From assembly GCF_014268745.2 (NCBI RefSeq), contig NZ_JABWRB020000002.1, forward strand, positions 1-64,000: 64,000 nt of DNA. The letters run 5' to 3'. Under the pieces are notes generated by a model. The model did not search any database. It was given only the letters and a program-made list of their open reading frames with translations, and was not told the origin of the DNA. Below are positions 1-9,484 of the stretch, piece after piece. Source of the stretch: Pseudomonas zanjanensis (GTDB lineage: Bacteria; Pseudomonadota; Gammaproteobacteria; Pseudomonadales; Pseudomonadaceae). Numbering within the stretch: position 1 is the first letter of the stretch; every line of letters starts with the position of its first letter. The position numbers and the translations under genes were made by a program.

Positions 1-72
1 ATCGATTGCCTTAAGTGAACAGCATTGCCTTGTAACGGGGCCCTCAGACGAAACCCGAATAATTACAAGCAG

Positions 73-89
73 CGCCCTGGAAGGGCGCC
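73..89 (+). promoter_or_regulatory. hairpin in the leader of the mag operon
   Basis: A 7-bp inverted repeat (GCGCCCT, loop GGA, AGGGCGC) lies about 30 bases before the first mag start codon. No T-run follows, so it is more likely a leader structure than a terminator. No convincing -35/-10 pair was assigned in the first 119 bases. Confidence 0.3.
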
Positions 90-119
90 GGGTTGCGTCG
101 TGCATGGCAGGAGGCATAC

Positions 120-908
120 GTGCGTTTTCTTTCTTTATTGATCGTGTTGCTCGGTGCGCCGTTGGCGTGGGCCGCGCCTTCGGCTGAAATGTCGGAGCCG
201 GTGGGCGGCTGGCGCTACAGCGGCTTGCTCGATCGTACGGAAAACCCGCAAGTCGCGTATCCCACGCCACCCATCGACCGCGGCATCCAGCGCAACCGCA
301 CGATGATCGAGGGCCAGATCAAGGCGATGGGCACGGCGCGCCAGCCCCACAGCCTGGCGGTCAACGGCAATCCACTGAATCTCTATACCGACGACGAAGG
401 ACGGTTCGCCCGGCCGTATGCGTTCGGCGCCGGCTCCAACAGCGTCGAGGTGCGCAGCTCCGAAGGCCAGTCCCTCAAGCGCGTGCAATTCTATGAAGCC
501 AACAACCTGCGCACCCCGGCGCAGATCCGCGTGGTGCTGGGCTGGGACGACCCCAAGGCCGAGCTCGACCTGCATATCGTCACACCCGACGGCCAACATG
601 CCTTCTTCGGTCGCCCGGCGCTGACCAACGGCGGCGGCCTCGACCCGGATGGCGTCGACGGTCCCGGCCCTGAGATGTTCACCATGACCGCGCCGATGCA
701 CGGCACCTACCTGGTCTACGTGAACTATTGGGGCAACTACGGCAGCGGCGGCTACAACTTCGATGAGACCAGCAACCAGAACGAGGTGATCACCTCGCAG
801 ATCAACCTGGTGCTCAACGAAAACACCGTCGATGAAAAACGCGAGACCTTTGTCGTGCCCCTGCGCGCCATTGGCGATCTGTTGCTGGTCAAGACTTTCA
901 ACTACTAA
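120..908 (+). CDS. magA: DUF2135/YfaP-type secreted protein, first gene of the mag operon
   Basis: A 262-residue exported protein. The GTG start at 120 was chosen over the upstream TTG because AGGAGG sits 6 bases before it and translation then begins with a clean signal peptide (MRFLSLLIVLLGAPLAWA). The second half has the DUF2135 signature: a W-D-D strand, DLHIVTPDG, an Asp-rich DPDGVDGPGPE loop and a LVYVNYWG strand, suggesting a calcium-binding-like beta-sandwich. It is a paralogue of the last gene of the operon. In P. aeruginosa the MagA-F proteins are periplasmic partners of the alpha-2-macroglobulin MagD. That this protein helps hold or place the macroglobulin is inference. The next gene starts 27 bases downstream. 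Confidence 0.85.
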   Translation: MRFLSLLIVLLGAPLAWAAPSAEMSEPVGGWRYSGLLDRTENPQVAYPTPPIDRGIQRNRTMIEGQIKAMGTARQPHSLAVNGNPLNLYTDDEGRFARPYAFGAGSNSVEVRSSEGQSLKRVQFYEANNLRTPAQIRVVLGWDDPKAELDLHIVTPDGQHAFFGRPALTNGGGLDPDGVDGPGPEMFTMTAPMHGTYLVYVNYWGNYGSGGYNFDETSNQNEVITSQINLVLNENTVDEKRETFVVPLRAIGDLLLVKTFNY

Positions 909-935
909 ATCCGCTCCACGGATGAACAGGCCCTT

Positions 936-2651
936 GTGAATATGAGCGACAACACTGCTTCCCCGACCACGCCGACACCTGTCGCCAAACCTGTGCGCCG
1001 CTGGCCGGCGATACTGATCGGGCTGTGCCTGGTCGCCGGTGTGGCCGCCGGGCTGGGCTGGTTCATCAACAAGCCCAAGGCGCCGCCCATGGCGTTGGCA
1101 TTGGAAAAACTCGGCCTGAGCCGTCCCGACGGCTTGCTCGAGACCCATTCACTGAGCCAGTTGCCCAAGGACCTGTTGGCGGTGCCGTTCCTCAAGGCCA
1201 CGCTCACCGAGGACTTCGTCTTCTATTACGAAGCCCATGCCGACCGCCTCGGGCTGATCGGCAGCCTGCGCCGGATCATCTACGAGCATGACCTCAAGTT
1301 GCAGGACAGCCTGATCGAAGCGCTTTTCGACCAGCCGGCCGACGTCGCGTTGTGGCGCGGTGCGGACGGTCGCCTCAAGGATTTCCTGTTGGTGATGGAT
1401 CGCGGCGGCCTGGCCAAGGTGCTGGAGCCGTTGGCGAAAGTCGCCTTGGATGACACGCAACTGAGCAAGCTCAGCGACCTCAAGGTCGGCGGTGACGACG
1501 TCGCGCTTTACCAGCTCAGCTACAACGCCAGCAAATCCCTGGCCTTCGCCTCCCACGGCGACAAACTGGTCGTGCTGTCCAACCCGACCAAGCTGTACGA
1601 CCCGGCCAGCGGGTCGGCGGTGGAGCCGGGCAGCGTTTCGACGACCGCCCTGGCGGCCTTGCTCAACGGCGACAAACTGTTCCCTGAAGCCTTCGGCCTG
1701 CCGCCCAAGGCGCCGGAGGTCAAGCAACGCATCTCGGTCAACGCCAGCGTGCTCGCCATGGGCTACCAGCGGTTCATCCCGAACTTCGCCGGCTTGCGTT
1801 TCGACATGGACGACAAGGGCTGGCACAGCTTCCTGGCCCTGGACGAGCAGGAAAACCAGCCGGACTTCGATTTCAAGCCAATCTGGCAAGCCATGCCCAT
1901 GGGTGCCAGCGCTTGCGTGGCCTTGCCCCTGGCCGCCGAGCAGCAGAAACCATTGCTGGTGAAACTGGGCGCCGAGGAAAAAGCCGCCCAGGCCATGGTC
2001 GATCATGTGACCGGTGCCGCCGGCCTGTGCTGGTACGCCGATTCGCGGCTGTACACGCCGCTATTGGTGGCGAGCCTGAATGACGACGACGGCAAGCTCG
2101 ACGCCGACCTGGGCAACCTGTTCGGTTCGATGGTCGGCGCCTATGAAAACAACGTCGCCGAACACGCGTTCCCGGTAGTGGAAAAGCAAGCAGGTTCGAC
2201 GCACCAATGGCAACGCCAGGTCAGCTCCAATTTCGGGCCTTATTCGGCCAAGGAAGCCGAGCAACCCGAAGCGATCACCGGCAAGGCGTTCCTGCGGGTC
2301 AGCCTGGCCCGTCATGGCTCGACCTTGCTGTTCTCCCTCGACGACAAGTTGGTGGACAAGGCCCTCGGCACCCTCGACAAGCGCTTCCCGCCCATGGCCG
2401 AGGTGGTGCCCCAAGACCTGCTGATGCCGGTCTACTTCGGCCCGGATTCCATGGCGCAACTGATGCAGCGCGAAACCCTCGACAGCCTGCCCCAGGACAT
2501 GGAGCCGGTGTTCTACAACGCCGCGCAAACCTACCTGATCCCGAAACTGCGCACCCTCGGCGGCTACGGCAAATACGCCCTGACCTTGCCCGCGGGCAGC
2601 GAGCCGGACGGCCATTGGCAGTGGCTGCCGCTGGAATGGAAAGCGCTGTGA
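936..2651 (+). CDS. magB: DUF2138 (YfaA-type) membrane-anchored protein
   Basis: A 571-residue protein with one hydrophobic helix at about residues 24-44 (LIGLCLVAGVAAGLGWF) after a short Pro/Thr-rich cytoplasmic tail. This predicts an inner-membrane anchor with a large periplasmic domain. The body matches the DUF2138 family, which is found almost only beside YfaS-type macroglobulins. The GTG at 936 has AACAGG in front of it; an ATG two codons later at 942 is possible. No catalytic motif was recognised. Its end overlaps the next gene by 4 bases (GTGA), so translation is probably coupled. A scaffolding role for the macroglobulin complex is inferred from context. Confidence 0.8.
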   Translation: MNMSDNTASPTTPTPVAKPVRRWPAILIGLCLVAGVAAGLGWFINKPKAPPMALALEKLGLSRPDGLLETHSLSQLPKDLLAVPFLKATLTEDFVFYYEAHADRLGLIGSLRRIIYEHDLKLQDSLIEALFDQPADVALWRGADGRLKDFLLVMDRGGLAKVLEPLAKVALDDTQLSKLSDLKVGGDDVALYQLSYNASKSLAFASHGDKLVVLSNPTKLYDPASGSAVEPGSVSTTALAALLNGDKLFPEAFGLPPKAPEVKQRISVNASVLAMGYQRFIPNFAGLRFDMDDKGWHSFLALDEQENQPDFDFKPIWQAMPMGASACVALPLAAEQQKPLLVKLGAEEKAAQAMVDHVTGAAGLCWYADSRLYTPLLVASLNDDDGKLDADLGNLFGSMVGAYENNVAEHAFPVVEKQAGSTHQWQRQVSSNFGPYSAKEAEQPEAITGKAFLRVSLARHGSTLLFSLDDKLVDKALGTLDKRFPPMAEVVPQDLLMPVYFGPDSMAQLMQRETLDSLPQDMEPVFYNAAQTYLIPKLRTLGGYGKYALTLPAGSEPDGHWQWLPLEWKAL

Positions 2652-3295
2652 CCGCACTGATCCGCAACCCTGCGTTGACGCTGCTGCTGGCACTGCTGCT
2701 CGGCGGGCCGGCGCGTGCGGTCGAGGCGCCGGCGTTGGACGTGCAGCAGTCCCAGGTCTTTCGCGCCTGGTTCGTGCGCATTGCGCAGGAACAGCTGACC
2801 AAAGGCCCGAGCCCGCGCTGGTACCAGCAGGATTGCGCCGGGCTGGTGCGCTTCGCTGCCAACGAAGCCCTGAAGGTCCACGATGAAAAATGGCTGCGCA
2901 GCAATGGCCTGTCCAATCGCTACCTGCCCCCGGAACTGCCCCTCAGCGATGCGCAACGGCGCCTCGCCCAGCAGTGGCAGCAGGGCGGCGGCAAGGTCGG
3001 GCCCTACGTCAACGCCATCAAGCTGATCCAGTTCAACAGTCGCCTGGTGGGCCGCGATGTCGCCCAGGCCCGCCCCGGCGACCTGATGTTCTTCGATCAG
3101 GGCGATGACCAGCATTTGATGATCTGGATGGGCCGCTACATCGCCTATCACACCGGCACCACAACCCCTACCGACAACGGCATGCGCTCCGCAAGCCTGC
3201 AACAACTCATGAACTGGAAGGACACCCGATGGATACCCGACGCAGCCAACCCCAACTTCATCGGCGTCTATCGACTCAACTTTCTCTCCCAATGA
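2648..3295 (+). CDS. magC: DUF1175 (YfaT-type) exported protein with NlpC/P60-like motif
   Basis: A 215-residue protein with a signal peptide (LTLLLALLLGGPARA). GTG at 2648 overlaps the previous stop as GTGA. The mature part shows QQDCAGLVRF with Cys63, then GDLMFF and QHLMIWMG with His156 and a further His168 in AYHTG. A DCxGLVR cysteine followed by GDLxFF...HxxIxxG is the layout of NlpC/P60 papain-like peptidases, which cut cell-wall peptides or act as amidases. The family is catalogued as of unknown function; the peptidase reading comes from these motifs and is not proven. Its end overlaps the macroglobulin start by 4 bases (ATGA). Confidence 0.8.
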   Translation: MTALIRNPALTLLLALLLGGPARAVEAPALDVQQSQVFRAWFVRIAQEQLTKGPSPRWYQQDCAGLVRFAANEALKVHDEKWLRSNGLSNRYLPPELPLSDAQRRLAQQWQQGGGKVGPYVNAIKLIQFNSRLVGRDVAQARPGDLMFFDQGDDQHLMIWMGRYIAYHTGTTTPTDNGMRSASLQQLMNWKDTRWIPDAANPNFIGVYRLNFLSQ

Positions 3296-6200
3296 CCGGT
3301 GCCCGCATGCTGCGCTTGTGTTCAAAACTGCCCCTGCTGTTCGCCCTGTTGCTGGCACCCCTGGTTAATGCCGAAGACACGGTGGAGCCCAGCGGCTACA
3401 CGCCGGTGTCCGGCGAAAGCTTTTTCCTGCTGGCCGACAGCAGTTTTGCCAGCGACGAACAGGCCATGGTTCGCCTCGAAGCGCCGGGCCGCGACTACCG
3501 TCGGTACCGCATGGAACCCTACGGCGGCGCCGACATCCGCGTCTATCGCATCGAAAAACCGCTGGAGTTCCTCAAGCGCCAGAAAAACCTGCACCGCGTG
3601 GTCAGCGACGGCCAGTTCAAGGGCGAAGGCCTGTCGAACACTCTCGCGTACCTGTGGGACAACTGGTACCGCAAGTCCCGTCGAGTGATGCAACGGGCGT
3701 TCTCCTACGAATCGCGCCAGCACGTCACCGAGCAAGTGCCGGAACTTAGGATCGGCGACGCCCTGGTCGCGCCGACCCCGTACGAGGCACCGGCGCAATT
3801 CGCCTTGATCCCGGGCTTGCCGGTGGTCAGCCAGTTCCGTTATCCGCTGTGGCAGGCCAAGCCAATCCAGCCGCCAGCCGGGGTCAACCTGGCCGGTTCA
3901 TCCAGTGAGTTCGTCAGCGTTGCCCCGGGCAACGTCTATGTGCCGCTGGGCCAGTTGAAGCCAGGCCTGTACCTGGTGGAAGCGCTGATCGGCAAATACC
4001 GCGCGACCACCATGGTCTTCGTCTCCAACACCGTGGCCGTGAGCAAGATTGCCGGCGATGAATTGCTGGTCTGGGCCGCACGCAAGCATGAAGGGCGTTC
4101 GGTGCCCAAGGTCAATGTGCTGTGGACCGACGGCCTGGGCGTGATGAGCAGCGGTGCCACCGATGAGGACGGCCTGCTGCGCCTCAAGCACGTCAGCCCG
4201 GAGCGTTCGTTCGTCATTGGTGAGGACGAGGAGGGCGGCGTATTCGTTTCGGAAAACTTCTACTACGACAGCGAAATCTACGACACCAAGCTGTATGCGT
4301 TCACCGACCGGCCGCTGTACCGGCCGGGGGATTGGGTGTCACTGAAAATCGTCGGTCGCGAGTTCAAGAACGCCCGTGACTCGGTGCAACCGACCGCCGC
4401 CGACGTCAATGTCAGCGTCCTCGACGCCACCGGCACCGCGCTGCAAACCCTGGCCCTGAAGCTCGACTCCAAGGCCGGTACCCAAGGCCGTTTCCAACTG
4501 CCGGAAAACGCCGTGGCCGGTGGTTATGAGCTGCGCTTCAGTTACAAGGACCAGCTCTACAGCAGCGCCTTTCGCGTGGCCGAATACATCAAGCCGCACT
4601 TCGAGATCGCCCTGAACCTGGCCAAGCAGGATTACCGCACCGGCGAGCCGGTCAAGGGCAACCTCGTGCTGCTGTACCCGGACGGCAAGCCGGTGGTGAA
4701 TGCCACGGTGAGCCTGAGCCTGCGGGCCCAGCAACTGTCGATGGTCGATAACGAGCTGCAATACCTGGGGCAATTCCCGGTGGAACTGACCAGCAGCGAA
4801 GTGACCACCGATGCCAAGGGCAACGCGACCCTCGACCTGCCGGCCGCCGACAAGCCGAGCCGCTACACGCTCACCGTGTTCGCCAGCGATGGCGCGGCGT
4901 ATCGGGTCAAGACCACCAAGGAAATCCTCATCGACCGTGGCGCGGCGAATTTCCGCCTGAGCGCTCCCCAGCGGTTCAGCGCCGCCGGCCAGAAGGTGTC
5001 GTTCAGCTACGCCAACGAAGGCGGCACCGAACAGGCCAAGGCTGTGACACCCGGCAGCTACGCCTGGGTGCGCCTGGAAGACCAGAGCACCGGCGAAGGC
5101 AAGCTGGCGGCCAAGGACAAGGGCTTCAGCCTGACCTTCGAGCGCCCCGGCACCTACAACCTGACGCTCAAGGACGACCACGGCCGGGTCATTGGCGCCG
5201 CCGCCCACGCGGTGACCGGTGAAGGCATCAAGGCCGTGCCGGGCACGGTCGAGATTGTCTTCGACAAGCCTGAGTACAAGACCGGTGACGAAGCGCTGGC
5301 GCTGATCACCTTCCCCGAGCCGGTCAGCGATGCGTTGCTGTCGCTTGAGCGGGACAAGGTCGAGGCCACGGCGCTGCTGTCCAAGGGTGGCGACTGGCTG
5401 AAGATGGAAAAGCTCAGCGACACCCAATACCGCGCGCGCATTGCCGTGAAGGATAGCTTTGCGCCCAACCTGACGTTCTCGGTGCTGTACACCAAGGGCG
5501 GCCAGTACAGCTTCCAGAACGCCGGCATCAAGGTGATCACGCCGCAGATCGATGTGGCTGTCGTCACCGACAAAGCCACCTATCGTCCGGGCGACACGGT
5601 GACCGTGGACCTGAGCACCCAGTTCGCCGGCAAGGCGATCCCGGCACACCTGACGGTCAGCGTGGTCGATGAGATGGTCTACGCCCTGCAACCGGAAGTG
5701 GCGCCGACCATCGACCAGTTCTTCTATCACCCGCGCCGCAACAACGTGCGCACCAGTGCCAGCCTGTCGTTCATCAGCTATGACGTGGCGCTGCCAGGCA
5801 GCCCCGGCGCGCCGGGCAAGGCCAACCGCAGCGAGCGTGGGGTCAAGGTGCTGGAGCGGCCACGGCGTGAAGACGTCGACACCGCCGCGTGGCAACCGGA
5901 GCTGGTCACCGACGCCAACGGCAAGGCCCGCTTCACCTTCAAGATGCCGGACTCGCTGACCCGCTGGCGCATCACGGCCAAGGCGATCGCTGACGACGGC
6001 CAAGTCGGCCAGAAGAAGCAGTTCATTGCGTCGGAAAAACCGCTGTACCTGAAGTGGAGCGGCCCGACCCGCTTCCGCACGGGCGACAAGCCGCAACTGG
6101 GCCTGTTCGCCTTCAGCCAATCGGAAAAACCCCTGAAGGCCGAGCTGCTGATCCGTTACGCCGGTGCTGAACAGCGCGTGGTGGCGGAGCTGAAAAACGG

Positions 6201-7860
6201 CATCAACTACGTGGCGCTGCCGGCCCTGGAATTGAGCAGCGGCGACTTGACCGTGCAGTTGCAATTGAACGGCGAAACCCAGGACGCCCTGGCCATGCAC
6301 CTGAACGCCAGCGGCAACGGCTGGCAAGTGACCCAGAGCCAGCGCCTTGATGTGGCCAGTGGCGACACTCCGCTGACCTTGCCGACCGACGCCACAGATA
6401 TTCGCCTGCGCCTGGATGACAGCCCGCAAGCGTTGTTCCGTTCGGCCCTGGATGACCTGCTGAGCTACCCCTACGGTGGCGTCGAGCAGACCGCCAGCCG
6501 TCTGTTGCCGTTGAGCATCGCCTATCCGACCCTGGCGTCGAATCCGCAGATCCGCGACCGCTTGCGCTTGATCATGCAGAACAGCCGCTTGCGCCTGGTG
6601 CAGATGGCCGGGCCGTCGGCGAGCTTCACCTGGTGGGGCCAGGACGGTGAGCCAGATGCATTCCTTACCGCTTACGCCTATTACGCCGATTGGCACGCCA
6701 GCCAGGCCCTGGACCTGAGCCTGCCGCCGGAACACTGGCAGCGGGTGCTGGAGGTTTACGCCAAGGAGGCCGCTGATACACCGTTGCTGCAACGTGCGTT
6801 GATCCTGTCGTTCGCCAAGCAGATGCAACTGCCGGTGAATACCTTGCTCAGCGGCCTGATGGACGACCTGGCGAAGGCCAGCGAAGACAGCACCGAGAGC
6901 GTGCTGGACAGCGGCGAGGACAGCCTGGTCATGTACGCGCCGGACTCCGCGCTTGGCCTGGCCAGCGCCCGAGTGCTGACCGCGTCCCTCGCCAAGCAGG
7001 CGAAGGTGCCGTTGCCCGCGGCCTTCAGCCGCCAGGCCGACGCTGCGCAACAGCAACTGGAGCTGAGCTCGCAGCCTTTCGTCGAGGCTTTGCTGCTGTC
7101 GCTGCAGGGCTTCGATCAAGCCCGCGCCACGGCACTGCTGGAGCGCGTGCTGCCGCAGCAGTCCACCCTGGAACGGGCGCTGGCCCTGACCTGGTTGCAG
7201 CGCAGCATCGAACAGGCCGCGCCGTCCGTGGCCCTGGCGCCGGGCGAAGGCTGGGTTGCCAAGCAAGGCGCGACCGGTGAAACCTACTGGCAGTGGCAGG
7301 GCGCGCAGCTTCCGACGATGCTGACCCTGAACGGTGCCGAGGAGCGTCCACTGCAAGCGGCATTGAGCTTCCAGAGCCAGCAAGCGCCGGTGGCACCGAT
7401 GGCCGTGTCGATCACCCGGCGCCTGTCGCGCTTGGTGCCGGGCGACGAGGCCTTCACCTTCAAGCTCGAAGCCGTGGGCAACAAACCGTTGTCCAGCGAC
7501 AGCCTCTACCTGGATGAAGTGATCATCAACAGCAAGGCTCCGACGCCACTGCGCTACGGCATGCTCGAAGTACCGTTGCCGCCGGGCGCCGACGTGGAAC
7601 GCACCACCTGGGGCATCCAGTTGATGGGCAAGGCCGACAGCGAGCCGACGTCCCTGGAAAAGGCGCGCTTCGAGCCGGGCCAGATGGCCTATGCGATACC
7701 ACTGGACGCCCTCAGTGGCGAGCTGCGCCTGCGACACTTGGTGCGCTTCTCCCAGAAAGGTCAGTTCACCTTGCCGCCGGTGCGCTTTACCCAAGTCTAT
7801 GCACCACAGAATCAGGCTCGCGAACAGAAACCGGCGCTCGGTCAGGTGACGGTCAACTGA
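3292..7860 (+). CDS. magD: alpha-2-macroglobulin family protein, YfaS/MagD type, without thioester
   Basis: A 1522-residue periplasmic protein, the centre of the operon. The start at ATG 3292 overlaps the previous stop (ATGA) and gives a signal peptide ending near PLVNA; ATG 3307 is an alternative. Macroglobulin MG domains fill the first thousand residues (for example the PLYRPGD strand and the bait-region neighbourhood near residues 800-870), followed by the A2M domain (DSLTRWRITAKAI) and an alpha-helical thioester-domain remnant. In that remnant the canonical CxEQ reads YPYGGVEQ, with Gly1063 where the reactive cysteine should be, so it cannot trap proteases covalently. P. aeruginosa MagD is a periplasmic protease-trapping-like protein; a similar envelope-protection role is expected here. 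Confidence 0.93.
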   Translation: MTGARMLRLCSKLPLLFALLLAPLVNAEDTVEPSGYTPVSGESFFLLADSSFASDEQAMVRLEAPGRDYRRYRMEPYGGADIRVYRIEKPLEFLKRQKNLHRVVSDGQFKGEGLSNTLAYLWDNWYRKSRRVMQRAFSYESRQHVTEQVPELRIGDALVAPTPYEAPAQFALIPGLPVVSQFRYPLWQAKPIQPPAGVNLAGSSSEFVSVAPGNVYVPLGQLKPGLYLVEALIGKYRATTMVFVSNTVAVSKIAGDELLVWAARKHEGRSVPKVNVLWTDGLGVMSSGATDEDGLLRLKHVSPERSFVIGEDEEGGVFVSENFYYDSEIYDTKLYAFTDRPLYRPGDWVSLKIVGREFKNARDSVQPTAADVNVSVLDATGTALQTLALKLDSKAGTQGRFQLPENAVAGGYELRFSYKDQLYSSAFRVAEYIKPHFEIALNLAKQDYRTGEPVKGNLVLLYPDGKPVVNATVSLSLRAQQLSMVDNELQYLGQFPVELTSSEVTTDAKGNATLDLPAADKPSRYTLTVFASDGAAYRVKTTKEILIDRGAANFRLSAPQRFSAAGQKVSFSYANEGGTEQAKAVTPGSYAWVRLEDQSTGEGKLAAKDKGFSLTFERPGTYNLTLKDDHGRVIGAAAHAVTGEGIKAVPGTVEIVFDKPEYKTGDEALALITFPEPVSDALLSLERDKVEATALLSKGGDWLKMEKLSDTQYRARIAVKDSFAPNLTFSVLYTKGGQYSFQNAGIKVITPQIDVAVVTDKATYRPGDTVTVDLSTQFAGKAIPAHLTVSVVDEMVYALQPEVAPTIDQFFYHPRRNNVRTSASLSFISYDVALPGSPGAPGKANRSERGVKVLERPRREDVDTAAWQPELVTDANGKARFTFKMPDSLTRWRITAKAIADDGQVGQKKQFIASEKPLYLKWSGPTRFRTGDKPQLGLFAFSQSEKPLKAELLIRYAGAEQRVVAELKNGINYVALPALELSSGDLTVQLQLNGETQDALAMHLNASGNGWQVTQSQRLDVASGDTPLTLPTDATDIRLRLDDSPQALFRSALDDLLSYPYGGVEQTASRLLPLSIAYPTLASNPQIRDRLRLIMQNSRLRLVQMAGPSASFTWWGQDGEPDAFLTAYAYYADWHASQALDLSLPPEHWQRVLEVYAKEAADTPLLQRALILSFAKQMQLPVNTLLSGLMDDLAKASEDSTESVLDSGEDSLVMYAPDSALGLASARVLTASLAKQAKVPLPAAFSRQADAAQQQLELSSQPFVEALLLSLQGFDQARATALLERVLPQQSTLERALALTWLQRSIEQAAPSVALAPGEGWVAKQGATGETYWQWQGAQLPTMLTLNGAEERPLQAALSFQSQQAPVAPMAVSITRRLSRLVPGDEAFTFKLEAVGNKPLSSDSLYLDEVIINSKAPTPLRYGMLEVPLPPGADVERTTWGIQLMGKADSEPTSLEKARFEPGQMAYAIPLDALSGELRLRHLVRFSQKGQFTLPPVRFTQVYAPQNQAREQKPALGQVTVN

Positions 7861-7861
7861 C

Positions 7862-9481
7862 ATGCGCAGGCCTTGGGGTTGGTGGTGGTTGTGCTTGATT
7901 CCTGCGCTGGCGACAGCGCAGGACGAGCCGTTGCGCCTGGCCTTCGACGGTCAATTGCTGCGGGTGAATCAAACCCAGGTGCTGGATCGCCAGCCATTGC
8001 CCGACACGTTGCAGGCACCGTTGGGCAGCCTGTGGAAGCTGTTTGTCTACGCCTGGCTGGTGGACACCAACGCTCGCGAACCGGTGTATGAGTGCCGCGG
8101 CGAGTCGAAGGAAGAAGTCTATTGCTGCAATCCCGGGCAGAGCATCGGTCGTGACCAAGCGCTGGTGAAGTCCTGCGGTTTGTATTTCGAGCCGCAGCGG
8201 CTCGGGCTATCGGCCTCGAATTGGCGCGATTACTGGCAGGCGCGCCAGGCGCCGGCCTGGTTGTTGGACCTGCCAACGCTGCAACCCCAGACGCAAGTAC
8301 CGGTCGCGGGATTGCTCAAGGCCCTGGCCATGCTGCCGGCCCAGGACCAGGCCCGCCGGGTGCTGTTGGACGTGGTCCTCGGGGCGGCGGACGGGCGGCT
8401 GGTCGGTGAGTTGGGCAGCCGCCTGCGGGTCAAGACCTGGAGCTGGTTGGGTGACCAGGGGCCTTCCTCGCGACAGGGTGGATTTGCCGGTTGGCTGTCT
8501 GACGGCACGCCGGTGTGGGCCGGTGGCCGTGGCACCAGCCAGCAGGTCCTCAAGGTCTACGGCGAAGGTCTGGCGGCGGCGTTGCCGTCCCGCTGGCCGG
8601 CGGACACCGGGCGCTGCGTGGAAGTCGATCTGTTTGCCCGTTATCCGTTGCAACGGGTGATGGCCGGCGAGCGGCCGGCCACACCGGGTCAACTGCGCGG
8701 TGACTACCGCGTCGAATTCAGCAACGGCAACCAATTGGACATCCACAGCGATGGCGAGCTGTTCCTGCTGCCCGGCAAGCTGGTGGCGCGCCTGGACCGC
8801 GAGGAGTATGTCGCCCGGGTCTTGCAGCGCGAAGCCAAGGCAGAGCCCGCCGAAGCCGCCAAGGCCCTGGCGGTGGCGATTCGCACGTATCTGCTGCAAA
8901 ACGCCCAGCGCAACGGTGATTGCCTGAGCATCGACGACAGCAGCCATCGCCAGCGCGTCGCGCCACGCCCGGCGGCGCCTGGAACCCGGGCCATTGCCGC
9001 CTGGACCAGCGACCTGGTCTTGGCCGGCACCGATGTCACCTACCACTCCGACCAGCCGGGCCCGGACAAACTGTCCTGGGCGCAAGCCGTGGAGCAGGCC
9101 AACGCTGGCCAACGCTACGACGCCATCCTGCTGCACGCCTATCCGCGCGCCAGCCTCAGCCGCTGGGACAACCCCGTGGCGTCCTGCGAGGCGCTGCCCG
9201 CCGCCCAGGACTGGCTGCTGAAGCAGCGCCGGGGCTGGCGCGAGCGGCTGGAAAGTGAAGTCGGCTACAACGAAATCAGCGCTTTCGCCGTCTGCCGTGT
9301 CGCCTTCGGCCGGCCGTATGTCGACCGCGAACGCCAGCGCATCTACGTGCGCGGCGTGCTGTCGCTGCAAGACCGTCTCGACCTGACACATGAATATTTG
9401 CACCTGGCCTTCGAAGCTCACCCCAACGGCCAGGACGAAACCTATATCGAAGGGCTCGCCCGTCACCTCTTGCTGGAATAG
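7862..9481 (+). CDS. magE: DUF2300 (YfaQ-type) protein with SxxK, SpoIID-like and HExxH motifs
   Basis: A 539-residue exported protein with a signal peptide ending near ALATA. It begins one base after the macroglobulin stop. Three hydrolase-like signatures can be read. First, LGSLWKLF gives Ser56-x-x-Lys59, as in penicillin-binding proteins. Second, residues 314-350 (EYVARVLQREAKAEP, then AVAIRTYLL) resemble the core of SpoIID peptidoglycan lytic transglycosylases, with Glu324 at the catalytic-acid position. Third, the C-terminus has HEYLH (510-514) with Glu526 and Glu530 downstream, a zinc-metallopeptidase pattern. The family has no assigned function. A role in cell-wall binding or processing beside the macroglobulin is inference from these motifs. 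Confidence 0.82.
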   Translation: MRRPWGWWWLCLIPALATAQDEPLRLAFDGQLLRVNQTQVLDRQPLPDTLQAPLGSLWKLFVYAWLVDTNAREPVYECRGESKEEVYCCNPGQSIGRDQALVKSCGLYFEPQRLGLSASNWRDYWQARQAPAWLLDLPTLQPQTQVPVAGLLKALAMLPAQDQARRVLLDVVLGAADGRLVGELGSRLRVKTWSWLGDQGPSSRQGGFAGWLSDGTPVWAGGRGTSQQVLKVYGEGLAAALPSRWPADTGRCVEVDLFARYPLQRVMAGERPATPGQLRGDYRVEFSNGNQLDIHSDGELFLLPGKLVARLDREEYVARVLQREAKAEPAEAAKALAVAIRTYLLQNAQRNGDCLSIDDSSHRQRVAPRPAAPGTRAIAAWTSDLVLAGTDVTYHSDQPGPDKLSWAQAVEQANAGQRYDAILLHAYPRASLSRWDNPVASCEALPAAQDWLLKQRRGWRERLESEVGYNEISAFAVCRVAFGRPYVDRERQRIYVRGVLSLQDRLDLTHEYLHLAFEAHPNGQDETYIEGLARHLLLE

Positions 9482-9484
9482 ACC

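Noticed and set aside
4339..7863. Open frame of 1174 codons on the strand opposite the macroglobulin gene
   Set aside because: The translation is His/Gln/Arg/Val-rich with no domain, the usual shadow of high-GC coding sequence; the plus-strand protein is clearly real.
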